Below, piece after piece: positions 36,731 to 46,954 of a DNA stretch of 64,000 nucleotides (the stretch's first letter is position 1; every line of letters starts with the position of its first letter). The stretch is from Makana argininalis_D (GTDB lineage: Bacteria; Pseudomonadota; Gammaproteobacteria; Enterobacterales; Enterobacteriaceae), in assembly GCA_051307355.1 (NCBI GenBank), contig JBPPLQ010000001.1, positions 124,001-188,000 of the forward strand, given 5' to 3'. Both the position numbers and the translations under genes were made by a program. A model generated the notes under the pieces. That model did no database searches. It saw nothing but the letters and a program-made list of their open reading frames with translations, and had not been told where the DNA came from.

Positions 36731-36797
36731 TACAGCAGCATTAAGTTATTTAGTTTTTTGTAAAATGTATTATCTAAATTTTGTAGTGCTGCTAGTA
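36731..36797. ncRNA. Orphan stem-loop, candidate structured RNA
   Basis: A 13-bp stem (36731-36743 with 36784-36797; one bulged A at 36794 and one G-T pair) contains AGCAGCA/TGCTGCT, strikingly GC-rich for an intergenic region here. An inner 6-bp stem (36748-36753 with 36774-36779) continues the fold. The pairing suggests selection on structure. I cannot match it to a known RNA; strand and transcription are unknown. Confidence 0.4.
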
Positions 36798-36962
36798 TTA
36801 TTTTATTATATAATTAATAAATAAAAAAGTATATTACTTTATAATTTATATAACAAATGTTAAATTATTTTTAATATTATATTTAATCATAAATTAAAAA
36901 TATAAAAATAAATTATTGATTTATTAAAAATATTTAATCATTGTTAATTTTTTATTTGTTAA

Positions 36963-39329
36963 TTAAATTATCATATCTTCTATTTTTTTAGTTTTAAAAG
37001 GGTGATTTATTAATGACATAATAAGAACTTCTTCTATTTTACTAACCATTTTAATATTCAGAATTTTTAAAATATTCATAGGTATATTTTCTAAATCTTT
37101 TTTATTTTCATAAGGTATTAAAACTTTTTTAATTCCACCTCTATGAGCAGCTAAAAGTTTTTCTTTTAATCCACCTATAGGTAATATTTTACCTCTTAAA
37201 GTAATTTCTCCTGTCATAGCAATATATGATTTAATTGGATTTTTTAAAATACTAGAAAATATAGAACTACATATAGCAATACCAGCACTTGGTCCATCTT
37301 TTGGAGTAGAACCTTCAGGCACATGAATATGTATATCTTGTTTATTATATAAATAATTATTAATTCCAATTTTAAATGTCAATGATTTTACTACTGTAAG
37401 AGCCGCTTGAATTGATTCTTTCATAACTTCACCCAAAGATCCTGTATAAATTAATTTTCCGTTTCCAGGAATACATACAGTTTCAATAGTTAAAAGATCA
37501 CCACCAGAATCTGTCCATGCCAATCCTGTTACTTGACCTATGATATTTTTTTTTTCTGCATAACCATAATTAAATTTTTTAATACCTAAAAATTTTTTTA
37601 AATTTTTTCTACTAATAGTAATAAATTTAATATTTTTATTAGTTATTAAATTTTTAACTGTTTTACGACATATTTTAGATATTTCTCTTTCTAAATTTCT
37701 AACACCTGATTCTCTAGTATAGTATCTAACTATATTTAGTATACTTTTTTTTTCTATTATCAATTCATTTTTTTTTACAGCATTTCTTTTTTTTTGTTTT
37801 GGAATTAAATAATTAATAGCAATATTAATTTTTTCATCTTCAGTATATCCTGAAATTTTTATTATTTCTAATCTATCAAGTAAAGGTGATGATATATTCA
37901 TAGAATTTGAAGTAGCTAAGAACATAACATCAGAAAGATCATAATCTATTTCTAAATAATTATCGTTAAATGCAATATTTTGTTCTGGATCTAAAACCTC
38001 AAGTAAAGCAGATGATGGATCACCTCTTGTATCAAAAGACATTTTGTCAATTTCATCTAATAAAAAAAGAGGATTTTTAACTCCTATTTTAGACATTTTT
38101 TGAATTATTTTTCCTGGCATAGATCCTATATAAGTACGACGATGTCCACGAATTTCAGCTTCATCACGAACACCACCTAAAGATATCCTTATATATTTAC
38201 GTCCAGTTGCTTTAGCTATCGATTTTCCAAGGGAAGTTTTACCTACACCAGGTGGTCCTACTAAACAAATAATTGGACCTTTTGTTTTATTTTTTCTACT
38301 TTGAACTGATAGATATTCTAAAATTCTTTCTTTTACATTATCTAAACCATAATGATCTTTTTCTAAAATATTTTTAGCATGTATAATATTTTTTTTAATT
38401 TTACTTTTAACATTCCAAGGAACAGATAATATACATTCTATATAACTTCTTACTACAGTAGCTTCAGCTGACATTGGTGACATCATTTTTAATTTATTAA
38501 ATTCTGATGTAACTTTTTCTTTAGCTTCTTTAGACATTTTCGTTTTTATTATCTTTTCTTTTAATATTTCATTCTCATCTTTTATTTCATCTATATATCC
38601 TATTTCTTTTTGAATAGCTTTGATTTGTTCATTTAAATAATATTCTCTTTGACTTTTTTCCATTTGATTTCTAACTCTGTTTCTTATTTTTTTTTCTATT
38701 TTTAATAAATCAATTTCTAATGTAATCATTTTCATAAGATATTCTATTTGTTCTGTAGTATCTTTTATTTCTAAAATTAATTGTTTATCAGATATTTTTA
38801 AAGGCATATGAGAAGCAATAGTATCAACTAATCTTGAAATATCATTAATAGAATTTAATGAATTAATTATTTCTTTTGGTATTTTTTTATTTAAATTAAC
38901 ATAAAATTTAAAATTATTTAACAAAGTTGTAATTAAAATATCTTTTATATTTAAATCTAATTGTTTATTTTTGAAATTATATATTTCAGAAAAAAAATAA
39001 TTATCATTATCTAATAATAATTTTATTTTTACTTTTTTTAAACCTTCAATTAATACTTTTATAGTTCCATCTGGAAGTTTAATAATTTGAAGTATAGATG
39101 ATAATGTACCTATATTATAAATATCGTTTATACCAGGATTGTCTTTTAAAGATTCTTTTTGAGCTACTATTATTATTTTTTTATCTAATTTCACTGCTTT
39201 TTCTAGACATTTAATTGATGCCTTTCTCCCTATAAATAAAGGAATTATCATATACGGATAAACCACAACATCACGAAGTGTTAATACAGGAACTAATATA
39301 CGATTATTATTTTTTAAATTTGAATTCAT
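36963..39329 (-). CDS. lon: ATP-dependent protease Lon
   Basis: Lon degrades misfolded and regulatory proteins. The 788-residue protein (E. coli 784) has an N-terminal substrate-binding domain (about 10-210), AAA+ module with Walker A GPPGVGKTSLGK and Walker B FLLDEIDKM, and a C-terminal protease domain with the catalytic Ser in PKDGPSAG and a downstream catalytic Lys. It lies downstream of clpP-clpX as in enterobacteria. HspQ, a Lon modulator, is also encoded here. Confidence 0.98.
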   Translation of the reverse strand: MNSNLKNNNRILVPVLTLRDVVVYPYMIIPLFIGRKASIKCLEKAVKLDKKIIIVAQKESLKDNPGINDIYNIGTLSSILQIIKLPDGTIKVLIEGLKKVKIKLLLDNDNYFFSEIYNFKNKQLDLNIKDILITTLLNNFKFYVNLNKKIPKEIINSLNSINDISRLVDTIASHMPLKISDKQLILEIKDTTEQIEYLMKMITLEIDLLKIEKKIRNRVRNQMEKSQREYYLNEQIKAIQKEIGYIDEIKDENEILKEKIIKTKMSKEAKEKVTSEFNKLKMMSPMSAEATVVRSYIECILSVPWNVKSKIKKNIIHAKNILEKDHYGLDNVKERILEYLSVQSRKNKTKGPIICLVGPPGVGKTSLGKSIAKATGRKYIRISLGGVRDEAEIRGHRRTYIGSMPGKIIQKMSKIGVKNPLFLLDEIDKMSFDTRGDPSSALLEVLDPEQNIAFNDNYLEIDYDLSDVMFLATSNSMNISSPLLDRLEIIKISGYTEDEKINIAINYLIPKQKKRNAVKKNELIIEKKSILNIVRYYTRESGVRNLEREISKICRKTVKNLITNKNIKFITISRKNLKKFLGIKKFNYGYAEKKNIIGQVTGLAWTDSGGDLLTIETVCIPGNGKLIYTGSLGEVMKESIQAALTVVKSLTFKIGINNYLYNKQDIHIHVPEGSTPKDGPSAGIAICSSIFSSILKNPIKSYIAMTGEITLRGKILPIGGLKEKLLAAHRGGIKKVLIPYENKKDLENIPMNILKILNIKMVSKIEEVLIMSLINHPFKTKKIEDMII

Positions 39330-39459
39330 ATATTTATCTCTTAAATTTAATTAAGTTTAAATTTAAAAATTAATTAAAATGTACGATTTATAAATTTAAA
39401 AATATTAAATAATTAATTTAATGTTTATTATATACATTAATTTATATTTTTTGATTTTT

Positions 39460-40698
39460 TTATTTATAAATAATAATAGGTTTAGATTTTCCTAAAAAAA
39501 TATTTTCTTCTATTAATACTTTTTTTATATGTTTTTTAGAAGGAATTTCATACATTGTTTTTAGTAAAATATTATCTAAAATAGATCTTAAACCTCTAGC
39601 ACCAGTTTTTTTTTTAATAGTTTGTTTTGCAATATATATTAAAGATTCGTATTGAAATTCTAAGTTAACATTTTCTAATTTAAATAAATTTTTATATTGA
39701 TTTATGATTGAATTTTTTGGTTTGTATAAAATTTTTACTAATTCTTTTTCATTTAATTTATTTAATTGAACTATTATTGGAAGACGTCCAACCAGTTCTG
39801 GTATAAAACCAAATTTTATTAAATCTTGAGAATTAATATTTTTTTTTTTTATAATTTTTTTATTGTTATTTAAATGATTTTTAATTATTGAATTAAATCC
39901 AATACCTTTGTTAATTTCAATTCTACTTTCAATAAATTTATTAATTCCAGAAAAAGAACCTCCACAAATAAATAATATTTTAGAAGTATCAATATGTAAA
40001 TATTCTTGTAAAGGATGCTTTCTTCCACCTTTAATAGGAACTGAAGATATAGTACCTTCTATAATTTTTAATAATGATTGTTGAACACCTTCTCCAGAAA
40101 CATCTCTGGTAATAGAGGGATTATAAGATTTACGTGAAATTTTATCGATTTCATCAATATATATTATTCCTTTTTCTGCTTTTTTAATATCATAAGAACA
40201 TTTTTGTAATAATTTATTTAAAATACTTTCTACATCATCACCTACATATCCAGCTTCAGTTAAAGTGGTAGCATCTGATATAGCAAAAGGTATATCTAAA
40301 AACTCAGCAAGTTTTTCTATTAAAAAGGTTTTTCCACTACCAGTTGGACCAATTAATAAAATATTACTTTTTCCAATTTTATTATTATTTATAATATAGT
40401 CTGTATTTAAGCATTTATAATGATTATAAATAGCAACAGAAAGTATTTTTTTAGCTTTTTTTTGACCTATAACATATTTTTTTAGATAATTATATATCTG
40501 ATAAGGTTTTTTAATTTTAAAATTATTAATTTTATTATTATTTTTTTTTATATTTTTTTCAATAATTTCATTACATAAATATATACAATTGTTACATATA
40601 CAAGATGATTTTCCTGAAATTATTTCAAATACTTCTTTTTGATTTTTATTGCAAAAAGAACAATGAAGCAATTTTTTTTTTTTGTTATTATCTATCAT
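39460..40698 (-). CDS. clpX: ClpX ATPase subunit
   Basis: ClpX unfolds substrates for ClpP. The 412-residue protein (E. coli 424) has the N-terminal four-cysteine zinc domain (CSFC and CICNNC), Walker A GPTGSGKTF, Walker B IIYIDEIDKI, and the GIGF loop (E. coli IGF) that docks on ClpP. Conserved pore and sensor regions (GGSFSG, TGARGLRS) are intact. It sits between clpP and lon. Confidence 0.97.
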   Translation of the reverse strand: MIDNNKKKKLLHCSFCNKNQKEVFEIISGKSSCICNNCIYLCNEIIEKNIKKNNNKINNFKIKKPYQIYNYLKKYVIGQKKAKKILSVAIYNHYKCLNTDYIINNNKIGKSNILLIGPTGSGKTFLIEKLAEFLDIPFAISDATTLTEAGYVGDDVESILNKLLQKCSYDIKKAEKGIIYIDEIDKISRKSYNPSITRDVSGEGVQQSLLKIIEGTISSVPIKGGRKHPLQEYLHIDTSKILFICGGSFSGINKFIESRIEINKGIGFNSIIKNHLNNNKKIIKKKNINSQDLIKFGFIPELVGRLPIIVQLNKLNEKELVKILYKPKNSIINQYKNLFKLENVNLEFQYESLIYIAKQTIKKKTGARGLRSILDNILLKTMYEIPSKKHIKKVLIEENIFLGKSKPIIIYK

Positions 40699-40752
40699 TA
40701 TTTAATCCATTTAATATTTAATTTTATTATTATTTTTAATTTAAATTTATTT

Positions 40753-41376
40753 TTAAATTCTTTTTTTTAAAATAAAATCAACTAAACCGTATTTAATTGC
40801 TTCATTTGCGGATAAAAAACAATCTCTTTCAGTGTCTTTATATACTTTTTCAATATTTTGACCTGTATGTTTAGAAATTAATTTATTAATTTTTTTTTTT
40901 ATTTTTAAAATTTCATTAGCATGAATTTCTATATCAGTAGCTTGACCTTTAAATCCTCCTAATGGTTGATGAATCATAATTCTTGAATTTGGAAGACAAA
41001 ATCTTTTACCTTTGCATCCACTAGCTAACAATAAAGCTCCCATAGAAGATGCTTGTCCCATACATAAAGTACTAATATCAGGTTTTACAAATTGAATTGT
41101 ATCATATATAGACATACCTGATGTAATTATTCCACCTGGAGAATTAATATATAAATTTATATCTTTTGATGGATTTTCAGATTCTAAAAATATTATTTGA
41201 GCTACAATTAAATTTGCCATGTAATCTTCTATATAACCTGTTATAAATATTATTCTTTCTTTAAGTAATTTAGAAAAAATATCATATAAACGTTCACCTC
41301 TATATGTATTTTCTACAATAATTGGTAAAAAAGATTTTTCATTTAAAACATTAAAAAAATTATTATTAAATGACAT
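40753..41376 (-). CDS. clpP: ATP-dependent Clp protease proteolytic subunit
   Basis: ClpP is the serine peptidase chamber. From the ATG at 41374-41376, which has AGAGGA just upstream, the protein is 207 residues, exactly the E. coli length; an in-frame start at 41400 adds eight residues without its own ribosome-binding site. Catalytic Ser is in GQASSMGALLL, His in RIMIHQPLGG, and the Asp follows in the DTERDCF region. It heads clpP-clpX-lon; tig, normally upstream, is replaced by tyrS. Confidence 0.96.
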   Translation of the reverse strand: MSFNNNFFNVLNEKSFLPIIVENTYRGERLYDIFSKLLKERIIFITGYIEDYMANLIVAQIIFLESENPSKDINLYINSPGGIITSGMSIYDTIQFVKPDISTLCMGQASSMGALLLASGCKGKRFCLPNSRIMIHQPLGGFKGQATDIEIHANEILKIKKKINKLISKHTGQNIEKVYKDTERDCFLSANEAIKYGLVDFILKKRI

Positions 41377-41406
41377 AATATCCTCTTTAATTAAACACAA
41401 AAATAT

Positions 41407-41475
41407 AAATTTAAATAAATATTATTTATTAATTATAATTATAATATAATTTATAAATAATATTTATTTAAATTT
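41407..41475. repeat. 23-bp perfect inverted repeat between tyrS and clpP
   Basis: Perfect 23-bp A/T-only arms (41407-41429 and 41453-41475) flank a 23-nt loop. It lies between the tyrS stop and the clpP start, both on the minus strand. It may act as a terminator for tyrS or as part of the clpP leader. Confidence 0.8.
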
Positions 41476-41479
41476 TTTC

Positions 41480-42760
41480 CTATTTTTTCCAATTTAATAA
41501 ACAATGTTTTTTTTTTCCTTTTTTAATTATAGTAAATCTACTATAAAGTATATCATTTTTATTTAAAATATATTTAGGATCATTTTGTTTATTATCATTT
41601 ATAGATATTGCATTAGATATTATTAAAATTCTAGCTTGGTTACGAGATTTAGCCAAATTAGAAGTTTTTAAAACCTCTTGTAAATCATAACCTTTTTTTA
41701 TATCTATAGTTTTAATACCATCTTTATACAATTGTTTAAAGTCATTTTCTGTTAAGTTTATAACTTTATTTTTAAATAAACTATATGTTATTCTTTTAGC
41801 AGATTGTAATTCTATTTCTCCATGAATAATTTTAGTAATTTCTTCTGCTAATATTTGTTTTTTGTAATATAAAAGATTATTTTTTAATTTATATTTTTTT
41901 TCTATTTTTTTTATTTTAATAGTATCAATTAAATTAAAAATTTTTAAAAATTTACATAAATCACTATCAGGGATATTAATCCAAAATTGATAAAATTTAT
42001 AAGGACTGGTTTTATTTTTATCTAACCAAATTGTTCCTTTTGATGTTTTACCAAATTTTATTCCATGAGAATTAGTTATAATAGGAACAGTTATTCCATA
42101 TACTTTTTTTTTATATAATTTATTAGTTAAAAATATTCCAGAGGTAATATTTCCCCATTGATCAGCTCCACCAATTTGTAATTGTACATTATATTTGTTA
42201 TAAAGATATGAAAAATCATAACTTTGTAATAAGTTGTAAGAAAATTCAGTAAAAGAAATACCATTTTTTTTTTTAATTAATCTATTTTTTATAATTTCTT
42301 TAGTAATCATTTTATTAACTGAAAAATGTTTTCCTATTTTATTTAAAAAATTAATAATATTAATTTTATTAAACCAATCTTTATTATTTAATATAATAGC
42401 ACTGTTATTACCACAATTAAAATTTAAAAACATAGATATTTGAATTTTAATTTTTTCAACATATTTACTAATATTTTCAATATTAGTAAAATTACGTTCT
42501 ACATTTTTAAAACTAGGATCACCAATTAATACAGTTGAACCACCAATTAATATTATTGGACGATGTCCTGATAATTGAAAATGCTTTAAACATAATAAGA
42601 CTATTAAATGTCCAACATGTAAACTATCAGATGTAGGGTCAAAACCACAATATAAATTAATATTTTTTTTTAATAAAATATTAGATATATAATCTTTGTT
42701 CGTAATTTGATAAATCATATTTCTATCATATAGTTCTTTTATTATATTATTTTTTTGCAT
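41480..42760 (-). CDS. tyrS: Tyrosyl-tRNA synthetase
   Basis: TyrRS charges tRNA-Tyr. The 426-residue protein (E. coli 424) has the HIGH-class motif LHVGHL, the tyrosine pocket with QIGGADQWGNI, the KMSKS-class motif KFGKTSKG, and a C-terminal S4-like domain (about 360-420) with KSRNQARILI. It is not next to clpP in E. coli, so the junction reflects rearrangement or deletion. Confidence 0.97.
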   Translation of the reverse strand: MQKNNIIKELYDRNMIYQITNKDYISNILLKKNINLYCGFDPTSDSLHVGHLIVLLCLKHFQLSGHRPIILIGGSTVLIGDPSFKNVERNFTNIENISKYVEKIKIQISMFLNFNCGNNSAIILNNKDWFNKINIINFLNKIGKHFSVNKMITKEIIKNRLIKKKNGISFTEFSYNLLQSYDFSYLYNKYNVQLQIGGADQWGNITSGIFLTNKLYKKKVYGITVPIITNSHGIKFGKTSKGTIWLDKNKTSPYKFYQFWINIPDSDLCKFLKIFNLIDTIKIKKIEKKYKLKNNLLYYKKQILAEEITKIIHGEIELQSAKRITYSLFKNKVINLTENDFKQLYKDGIKTIDIKKGYDLQEVLKTSNLAKSRNQARILIISNAISINDNKQNDPKYILNKNDILYSRFTIIKKGKKKHCLLNWKK

Positions 42761-43056
42761 TTTTTATGCTCCATTTTTAATTTATTAAATATATGTAATA
42801 AATTAATATAACTAAATAAATTAAATATTGATTTAATATAAATTAATTGATATTATTTATATACTTAAAGTTAAGTTTTTAATATTTTATTAAAAAAATA
42901 TTATTAATTTTTGAATTTAGTATAATAATTTTCTACATTTTAATTTAAAATTCAATAACTTTAAATATCAAAACATATTTTAAAAATAAATTTTAAAAAT
43001 TAATTAATAAGTTTAACTTTAATATTTAAAATTTTTTAAATTTAGAGTATAAATAT
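42761..43056. other. Divergent intergenic region of tyrS and cyoA
   Basis: These 296 bp are A/T-rich without ORF or RNA gene. They must hold the promoters of tyrS and of the cyoABCD operon. I see no convincing operator; no Fnr or ArcA site is recognisable by eye. Confidence 0.6.
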
Positions 43057-43908
43057 ATGAAAATAATAAAATTTATATATACAATATTAATGTTTATATT
43101 TTTTATGTGTGTAAGCGGTTGTAAAGATATAGTATTAATGTTTCCAAAAGGTCAAATTGGAATAGAGCAACGTAATTTAATTATATTATCTTCAATTTTA
43201 ATGCTGTTGTTAATAGTACCTATAATAATAATTACTTTTGTATTTATATTAAAATATAAATCATCAAATTTAAACGCTAAATATAACCCTGATTGGTGTT
43301 ATTCTAAAAAAATAGAATTTTTTGTATGGATAATTCCTATTATTATAGTTTCTATTTTAAGTTATATAACTTGGAATTCAACACATCAATTAGATCAAAA
43401 AAAAAAAATAATATCAAAAAATAAAACAATAAATATTCAAGTTATATCTATGGATTGGAAATGGTTATTTATTTATCCAAAAAATCAAATTGCAACTATC
43501 AATGAAATTACTTTTCCTGTTAATACTCCAATAAGATTTGAAATTACATCAAATTCAGTAATGAATTCATTTTTTATTCCTCAATTAGGAAGTCAAATTT
43601 ATGCTATGTCCGGTATGAACTCTATACTGAATCTTATATCAAATACACCTGGAAATTATAAAGGAATTTCATCTAATTTTAGTGGAAAAGGTTTTTATGG
43701 AATGAAATTTAAAGTTATAGTAACACCTGATAAATATAATTTTTTACAATGGATTAAAAAAGTTAAATCATCTTTTAATATTATTAAAGATATTAAAGAT
43801 TATGAAAATGTTTCTTATCCTAGTGAAAAAAATTCAACACAATATTTTTCTTTTGTAATGCCTAAATTATATCAATATGTAATTAAAAAATTTAATAAAA
43901 AAAAATAA
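43057..43908 (+). CDS. cyoA: Cytochrome bo3 quinol oxidase subunit II
   Basis: CyoA is the membrane-anchored cupredoxin-fold subunit of the proton-pumping quinol oxidase. The 283-residue protein (E. coli 315) has a lipoprotein signal with VSGC, so C22 would be lipidated, then FPKGQIGIEQRN, two membrane helices (about 45-68 and 90-108) and the periplasmic domain with SMDWKWLFIYP. It lacks CuA ligands, as expected for a quinol oxidase. The C-terminal tail is about 30 residues shorter than in E. coli. Confidence 0.96.
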   Translation: MKIIKFIYTILMFIFFMCVSGCKDIVLMFPKGQIGIEQRNLIILSSILMLLLIVPIIIITFVFILKYKSSNLNAKYNPDWCYSKKIEFFVWIIPIIIVSILSYITWNSTHQLDQKKKIISKNKTINIQVISMDWKWLFIYPKNQIATINEITFPVNTPIRFEITSNSVMNSFFIPQLGSQIYAMSGMNSILNLISNTPGNYKGISSNFSGKGFYGMKFKVIVTPDKYNFLQWIKKVKSSFNIIKDIKDYENVSYPSEKNSTQYFSFVMPKLYQYVIKKFNKKK

Positions 43909-43959
43909 ATTAAGTTTAATGATTTTAAATAAAAAATTTTATTTAATTAAGGATAAATA

Positions 43960-45966
43960 ATGATTTTAGGAAAATTAAATTTTAATTCAATTCCATATCA
44001 TGAACCAATTATCATGTTTACAATAATTATAACATTAATTGTAATATTAGGATTATTTATTACTATTACTTATTTTGCAAAATGGAAATATATTTGGTAT
44101 GAATGGATAACTTCGTTAGACCATAAAAAAATAGGAATAATGTATATTATTACATCATTTATAATGTTATTAAGAGGATTTATTGATGCTTTAATGATGC
44201 GTTTTCAACAATCTATTGTTTCATCTGGAGGTAATGGTTTTTTAACTCCTAAACATTATAATCAAATAATAACTGCTCATGGAGTTATTATGATTATTTT
44301 TATGGCTACACCTTTAATTATTGGATTAATGAATATTATCGTTCCACTACAAATAGGATCAAGAGATGTTGCATTTCCTACTTTAAATTCAATAAGTTTT
44401 TGGTTATTTTTTTCAGGTTGTATTCTGATAAATTTATCTCTTGGAATTGGTGAATTTGCACAAACTGGATGGTCTGCTTATCCTCCTTTATCAGGAATAG
44501 AATATAGTCCTGGTGTTGGTGTAGATTATTTAATATGGAGTATACAAATAGCTGGAATTGGAACAATACTGACTGGTATAAATTTTTTTACTACTATTAT
44601 TAAAATGAGAGCTCCTGGTATGAACATGATGAAAATGCCAGTATTTATATGGACTTCTTTATGTACAAATATATTAATTATTGCTGCTTTTCCAATTTTA
44701 ACAGTAACTCTTTTATTATTATCATTAGATAGATATATTAATACACATTTTTTTACCAATGAAATGGGTGGTAATATTATGATGTATATAAATCTTTTTT
44801 GGGCATGGGGTCACCCAGAAGTATATATTTTAATATTACCAGTATTTGGTATTTTTTCAGAAGTAGTATCAACTTTTTCTAAAAAAAGACTTTTTGGTTA
44901 CACTTCATTAATATTTGCTACCATTGCAATAACTTTATTATCTTTTTGTGTATGGCTGCATCATTTTTTTACTATGGGATCTGGATCTGATGTTAATTCT
45001 TTTTTTGGTATTATGACTATGATAATTGCTATTCCTACTGGTGTAAAAATCTTTAATTGGTTATTTACTATTTTCAGAGGAAAAATAAATTTTCATACAT
45101 CCATGTTATGGACTATAGGTTTTATAATTACTTTTTCTATAGGTGGTATGGCTGGAGTATTACTTTCAATACCTGGAATTGATTTTGTATTACATAATAG
45201 TATGTTTTTAGTTGCTCATTTTCATAATGTAATTATAGGAGGTGTGGTGTTTGGATGTTTTGCAGGAATTAATTATTGGTTTCCTAAAGTATTTGGTTTT
45301 ATTTTAAATGAAAAATGGGGAAAAATTTCTTTTTATTTTTGGATTGTAGGATTTTATATTTCATTTATTCCTCTTTATATATTAGGTTTAATGGGAATGA
45401 CTAGAAGATTAAGTAAAGAAATAGATCCTAATTTTCATAATTTATTAAAAATATCTGCTATAGGTAGTATAATAATTGCTATCGGTATTATATGTCAAAT
45501 TATACAAATAATTATAAGTATTATTAATAGAAAAAAAAATCAAGATATTACAGGAGATCCATGGGATGGTAGAACTTTAGAATGGTCTACATCTTCACCT
45601 CCTCCTTTTTATAATTTTGCTATTATACCTAAAATAGATAATAAAATAGATATTTTTTGGTATTTAAAAAAGAAAAAAAAAATAGATAAAAAAATTAATT
45701 TTAGGTATAAAAAAATTCATATACCTAAAAACAATAATATAGGTTTTATTATATTTATAATTAGTATTTTTTTATGTTTTGCATTAGTGTGGCATATTTG
45801 GTGGATGTTCATAATATGTATTATATTATTAATATTTTCTTTTGTAATTCATACTCTAAATGAAGATATATATATTAATATATCAGTAGATACAATTAAA
45901 AAAATAGAAAATAATCAATTTAAAAAAATAAATACTAAAATGTTAAACTCAAAATCTAAAAATTAG
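43960..45966 (+). CDS. cyoB: Cytochrome bo3 quinol oxidase subunit I
   Basis: CyoB holds low-spin heme b, high-spin heme o3 and CuB and is the catalytic and proton-pumping subunit. The 668-residue protein (E. coli 663) has about 15 helices. Ligands are present: AHGVIM (low-spin heme His), WAWGHPEVYIL (CuB His with the cross-linked Tyr), WLHHFF (two CuB His) and VAHFHNVII (heme His pair). The heme-o synthase cyoE is not adjacent, so heme o supply depends on a gene elsewhere. Confidence 0.98.
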   Translation: MILGKLNFNSIPYHEPIIMFTIIITLIVILGLFITITYFAKWKYIWYEWITSLDHKKIGIMYIITSFIMLLRGFIDALMMRFQQSIVSSGGNGFLTPKHYNQIITAHGVIMIIFMATPLIIGLMNIIVPLQIGSRDVAFPTLNSISFWLFFSGCILINLSLGIGEFAQTGWSAYPPLSGIEYSPGVGVDYLIWSIQIAGIGTILTGINFFTTIIKMRAPGMNMMKMPVFIWTSLCTNILIIAAFPILTVTLLLLSLDRYINTHFFTNEMGGNIMMYINLFWAWGHPEVYILILPVFGIFSEVVSTFSKKRLFGYTSLIFATIAITLLSFCVWLHHFFTMGSGSDVNSFFGIMTMIIAIPTGVKIFNWLFTIFRGKINFHTSMLWTIGFIITFSIGGMAGVLLSIPGIDFVLHNSMFLVAHFHNVIIGGVVFGCFAGINYWFPKVFGFILNEKWGKISFYFWIVGFYISFIPLYILGLMGMTRRLSKEIDPNFHNLLKISAIGSIIIAIGIICQIIQIIISIINRKKNQDITGDPWDGRTLEWSTSSPPPFYNFAIIPKIDNKIDIFWYLKKKKKIDKKINFRYKKIHIPKNNNIGFIIFIISIFLCFALVWHIWWMFIICIILLIFSFVIHTLNEDIYINISVDTIKKIENNQFKKINTKMLNSKSKN

Positions 45967-45975
45967 AGAATAAAA

Positions 45976-46587
45976 ATGTTAAATATTAAAAAAAAAAAAA
46001 ATATTAGTTACAAAAAAAAGATATTTAATTATGAAAATAATATTAAAATTTTTGGTTTTTGGATTTATTTAATGAGTGATATTATATTATTTTCTACTTT
46101 ATTAGCTACATATTTTGTTTTAAAAAATAATTCATTTAACGTTATTAAAGTTAAAAATATTTTTAATTTATTTTTTATTTTTATAGAAAGTATTATATTA
46201 TTAATAAGTAGTTTTACATTTGGACTTTCTGTTTTAAATATAAAAAAATTTAATAAATTTAAAACAATTATATGGTTAATTACAACAATTTTTTTTGGTT
46301 CTGTATTTGTATTTATTGAAATTTATGAATTTTTAAATTTATTTAATAAAGGTTATTGTTATAATAAAAGTGCTTTTTTATCTTCTTATTTTACTTTGAT
46401 AGGAATGCATGGATTGCATATTATAATTGGTATTATATGGATCATAATAATGATTATACATGTATATATTAATGGTTTTAGTAAATTAAATTTAATTAGA
46501 TTTAAATGTTTGAGTTTATTTTGGCATTTATTAGATATAATTTGGATTGTAATTTTTACATTTGTTTATTTAATCGGAGTACTTTAA
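45976..46587 (+). CDS. cyoC: Cytochrome bo3 quinol oxidase subunit III
   Basis: CyoC stabilises the oxidase core. The 203-residue protein (E. coli 204) has five predicted helices and typical segments: FGFWIYLMSDIILFSTLLAT, GMHGLHIIIG and FWHLLDIIWIVIF. It starts 9 bp after cyoB and abuts cyoD. Confidence 0.96.
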   Translation: MLNIKKKKNISYKKKIFNYENNIKIFGFWIYLMSDIILFSTLLATYFVLKNNSFNVIKVKNIFNLFFIFIESIILLISSFTFGLSVLNIKKFNKFKTIIWLITTIFFGSVFVFIEIYEFLNLFNKGYCYNKSAFLSSYFTLIGMHGLHIIIGIIWIIIMIIHVYINGFSKLNLIRFKCLSLFWHLLDIIWIVIFTFVYLIGVL

Positions 46588-46911
46588 TTGAATAAAAAAT
46601 TAAATTTTATGAAAAATAATAATTTATATGAAAAAAAATATTTAATAGGTTTTTTATTTTCTTTATTTTTTACAATATTATCATTTGTTATTGTAGGTGC
46701 TAATATAAATAATAATAAAATTACTATTTATATTTTAATTTTATTTTTAAATAATATTTTAACACATTTAATATTTTTTATAAATATAAATAAATACAGA
46801 AAAAATATTTGGTATATTATATCATTTTTATTCACAATATTAATTTCTATTATTTTAATTGTTGGTTCTTGTTTAATCTTTAATATGATTTGTAAAAACT
46901 TTATGCATTAA
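46588..46911 (+). CDS. cyoD: Cytochrome bo3 quinol oxidase subunit IV
   Basis: CyoD is the small assembly subunit of cytochrome bo3. The 107-residue protein (E. coli 109) has three membrane helices, NILTHLIFFININ in the second, and the C-terminal MH of the family. The TTG at 46588 directly after the cyoC stop is taken as start; an ATG at 46609 would drop seven residues. cyoE does not follow. Confidence 0.92.
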   Translation: MNKKLNFMKNNNLYEKKYLIGFLFSLFFTILSFVIVGANINNNKITIYILILFLNNILTHLIFFININKYRKNIWYIISFLFTILISIILIVGSCLIFNMICKNFMH

Positions 46912-46954
46912 TATATAATATTAATTTGAAAACGAAATTTATTATAAAATTTTG

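Larger units (their letters stand above)
36200..36962. other. 763-bp gene-free interval between lon and crtY
   Basis: This is the longest gap in the window. I find no ORF, tRNA or rRNA. It holds a consensus DnaA box (36539-36547), an imperfect A/T inverted repeat (about 36665-36718, 15 perfect terminal pairs) and a GC-enriched stem-loop (36731-36797). In E. coli hupB and ppiD follow lon; no trace of either is recognisable here. Confidence 0.75.

Noticed and set aside
36200..36962. Remnant of hupB or of other carotenoid genes in the gap
   Set aside because: Six-frame reading by eye shows no matching residues; only low-complexity translations with many stops.
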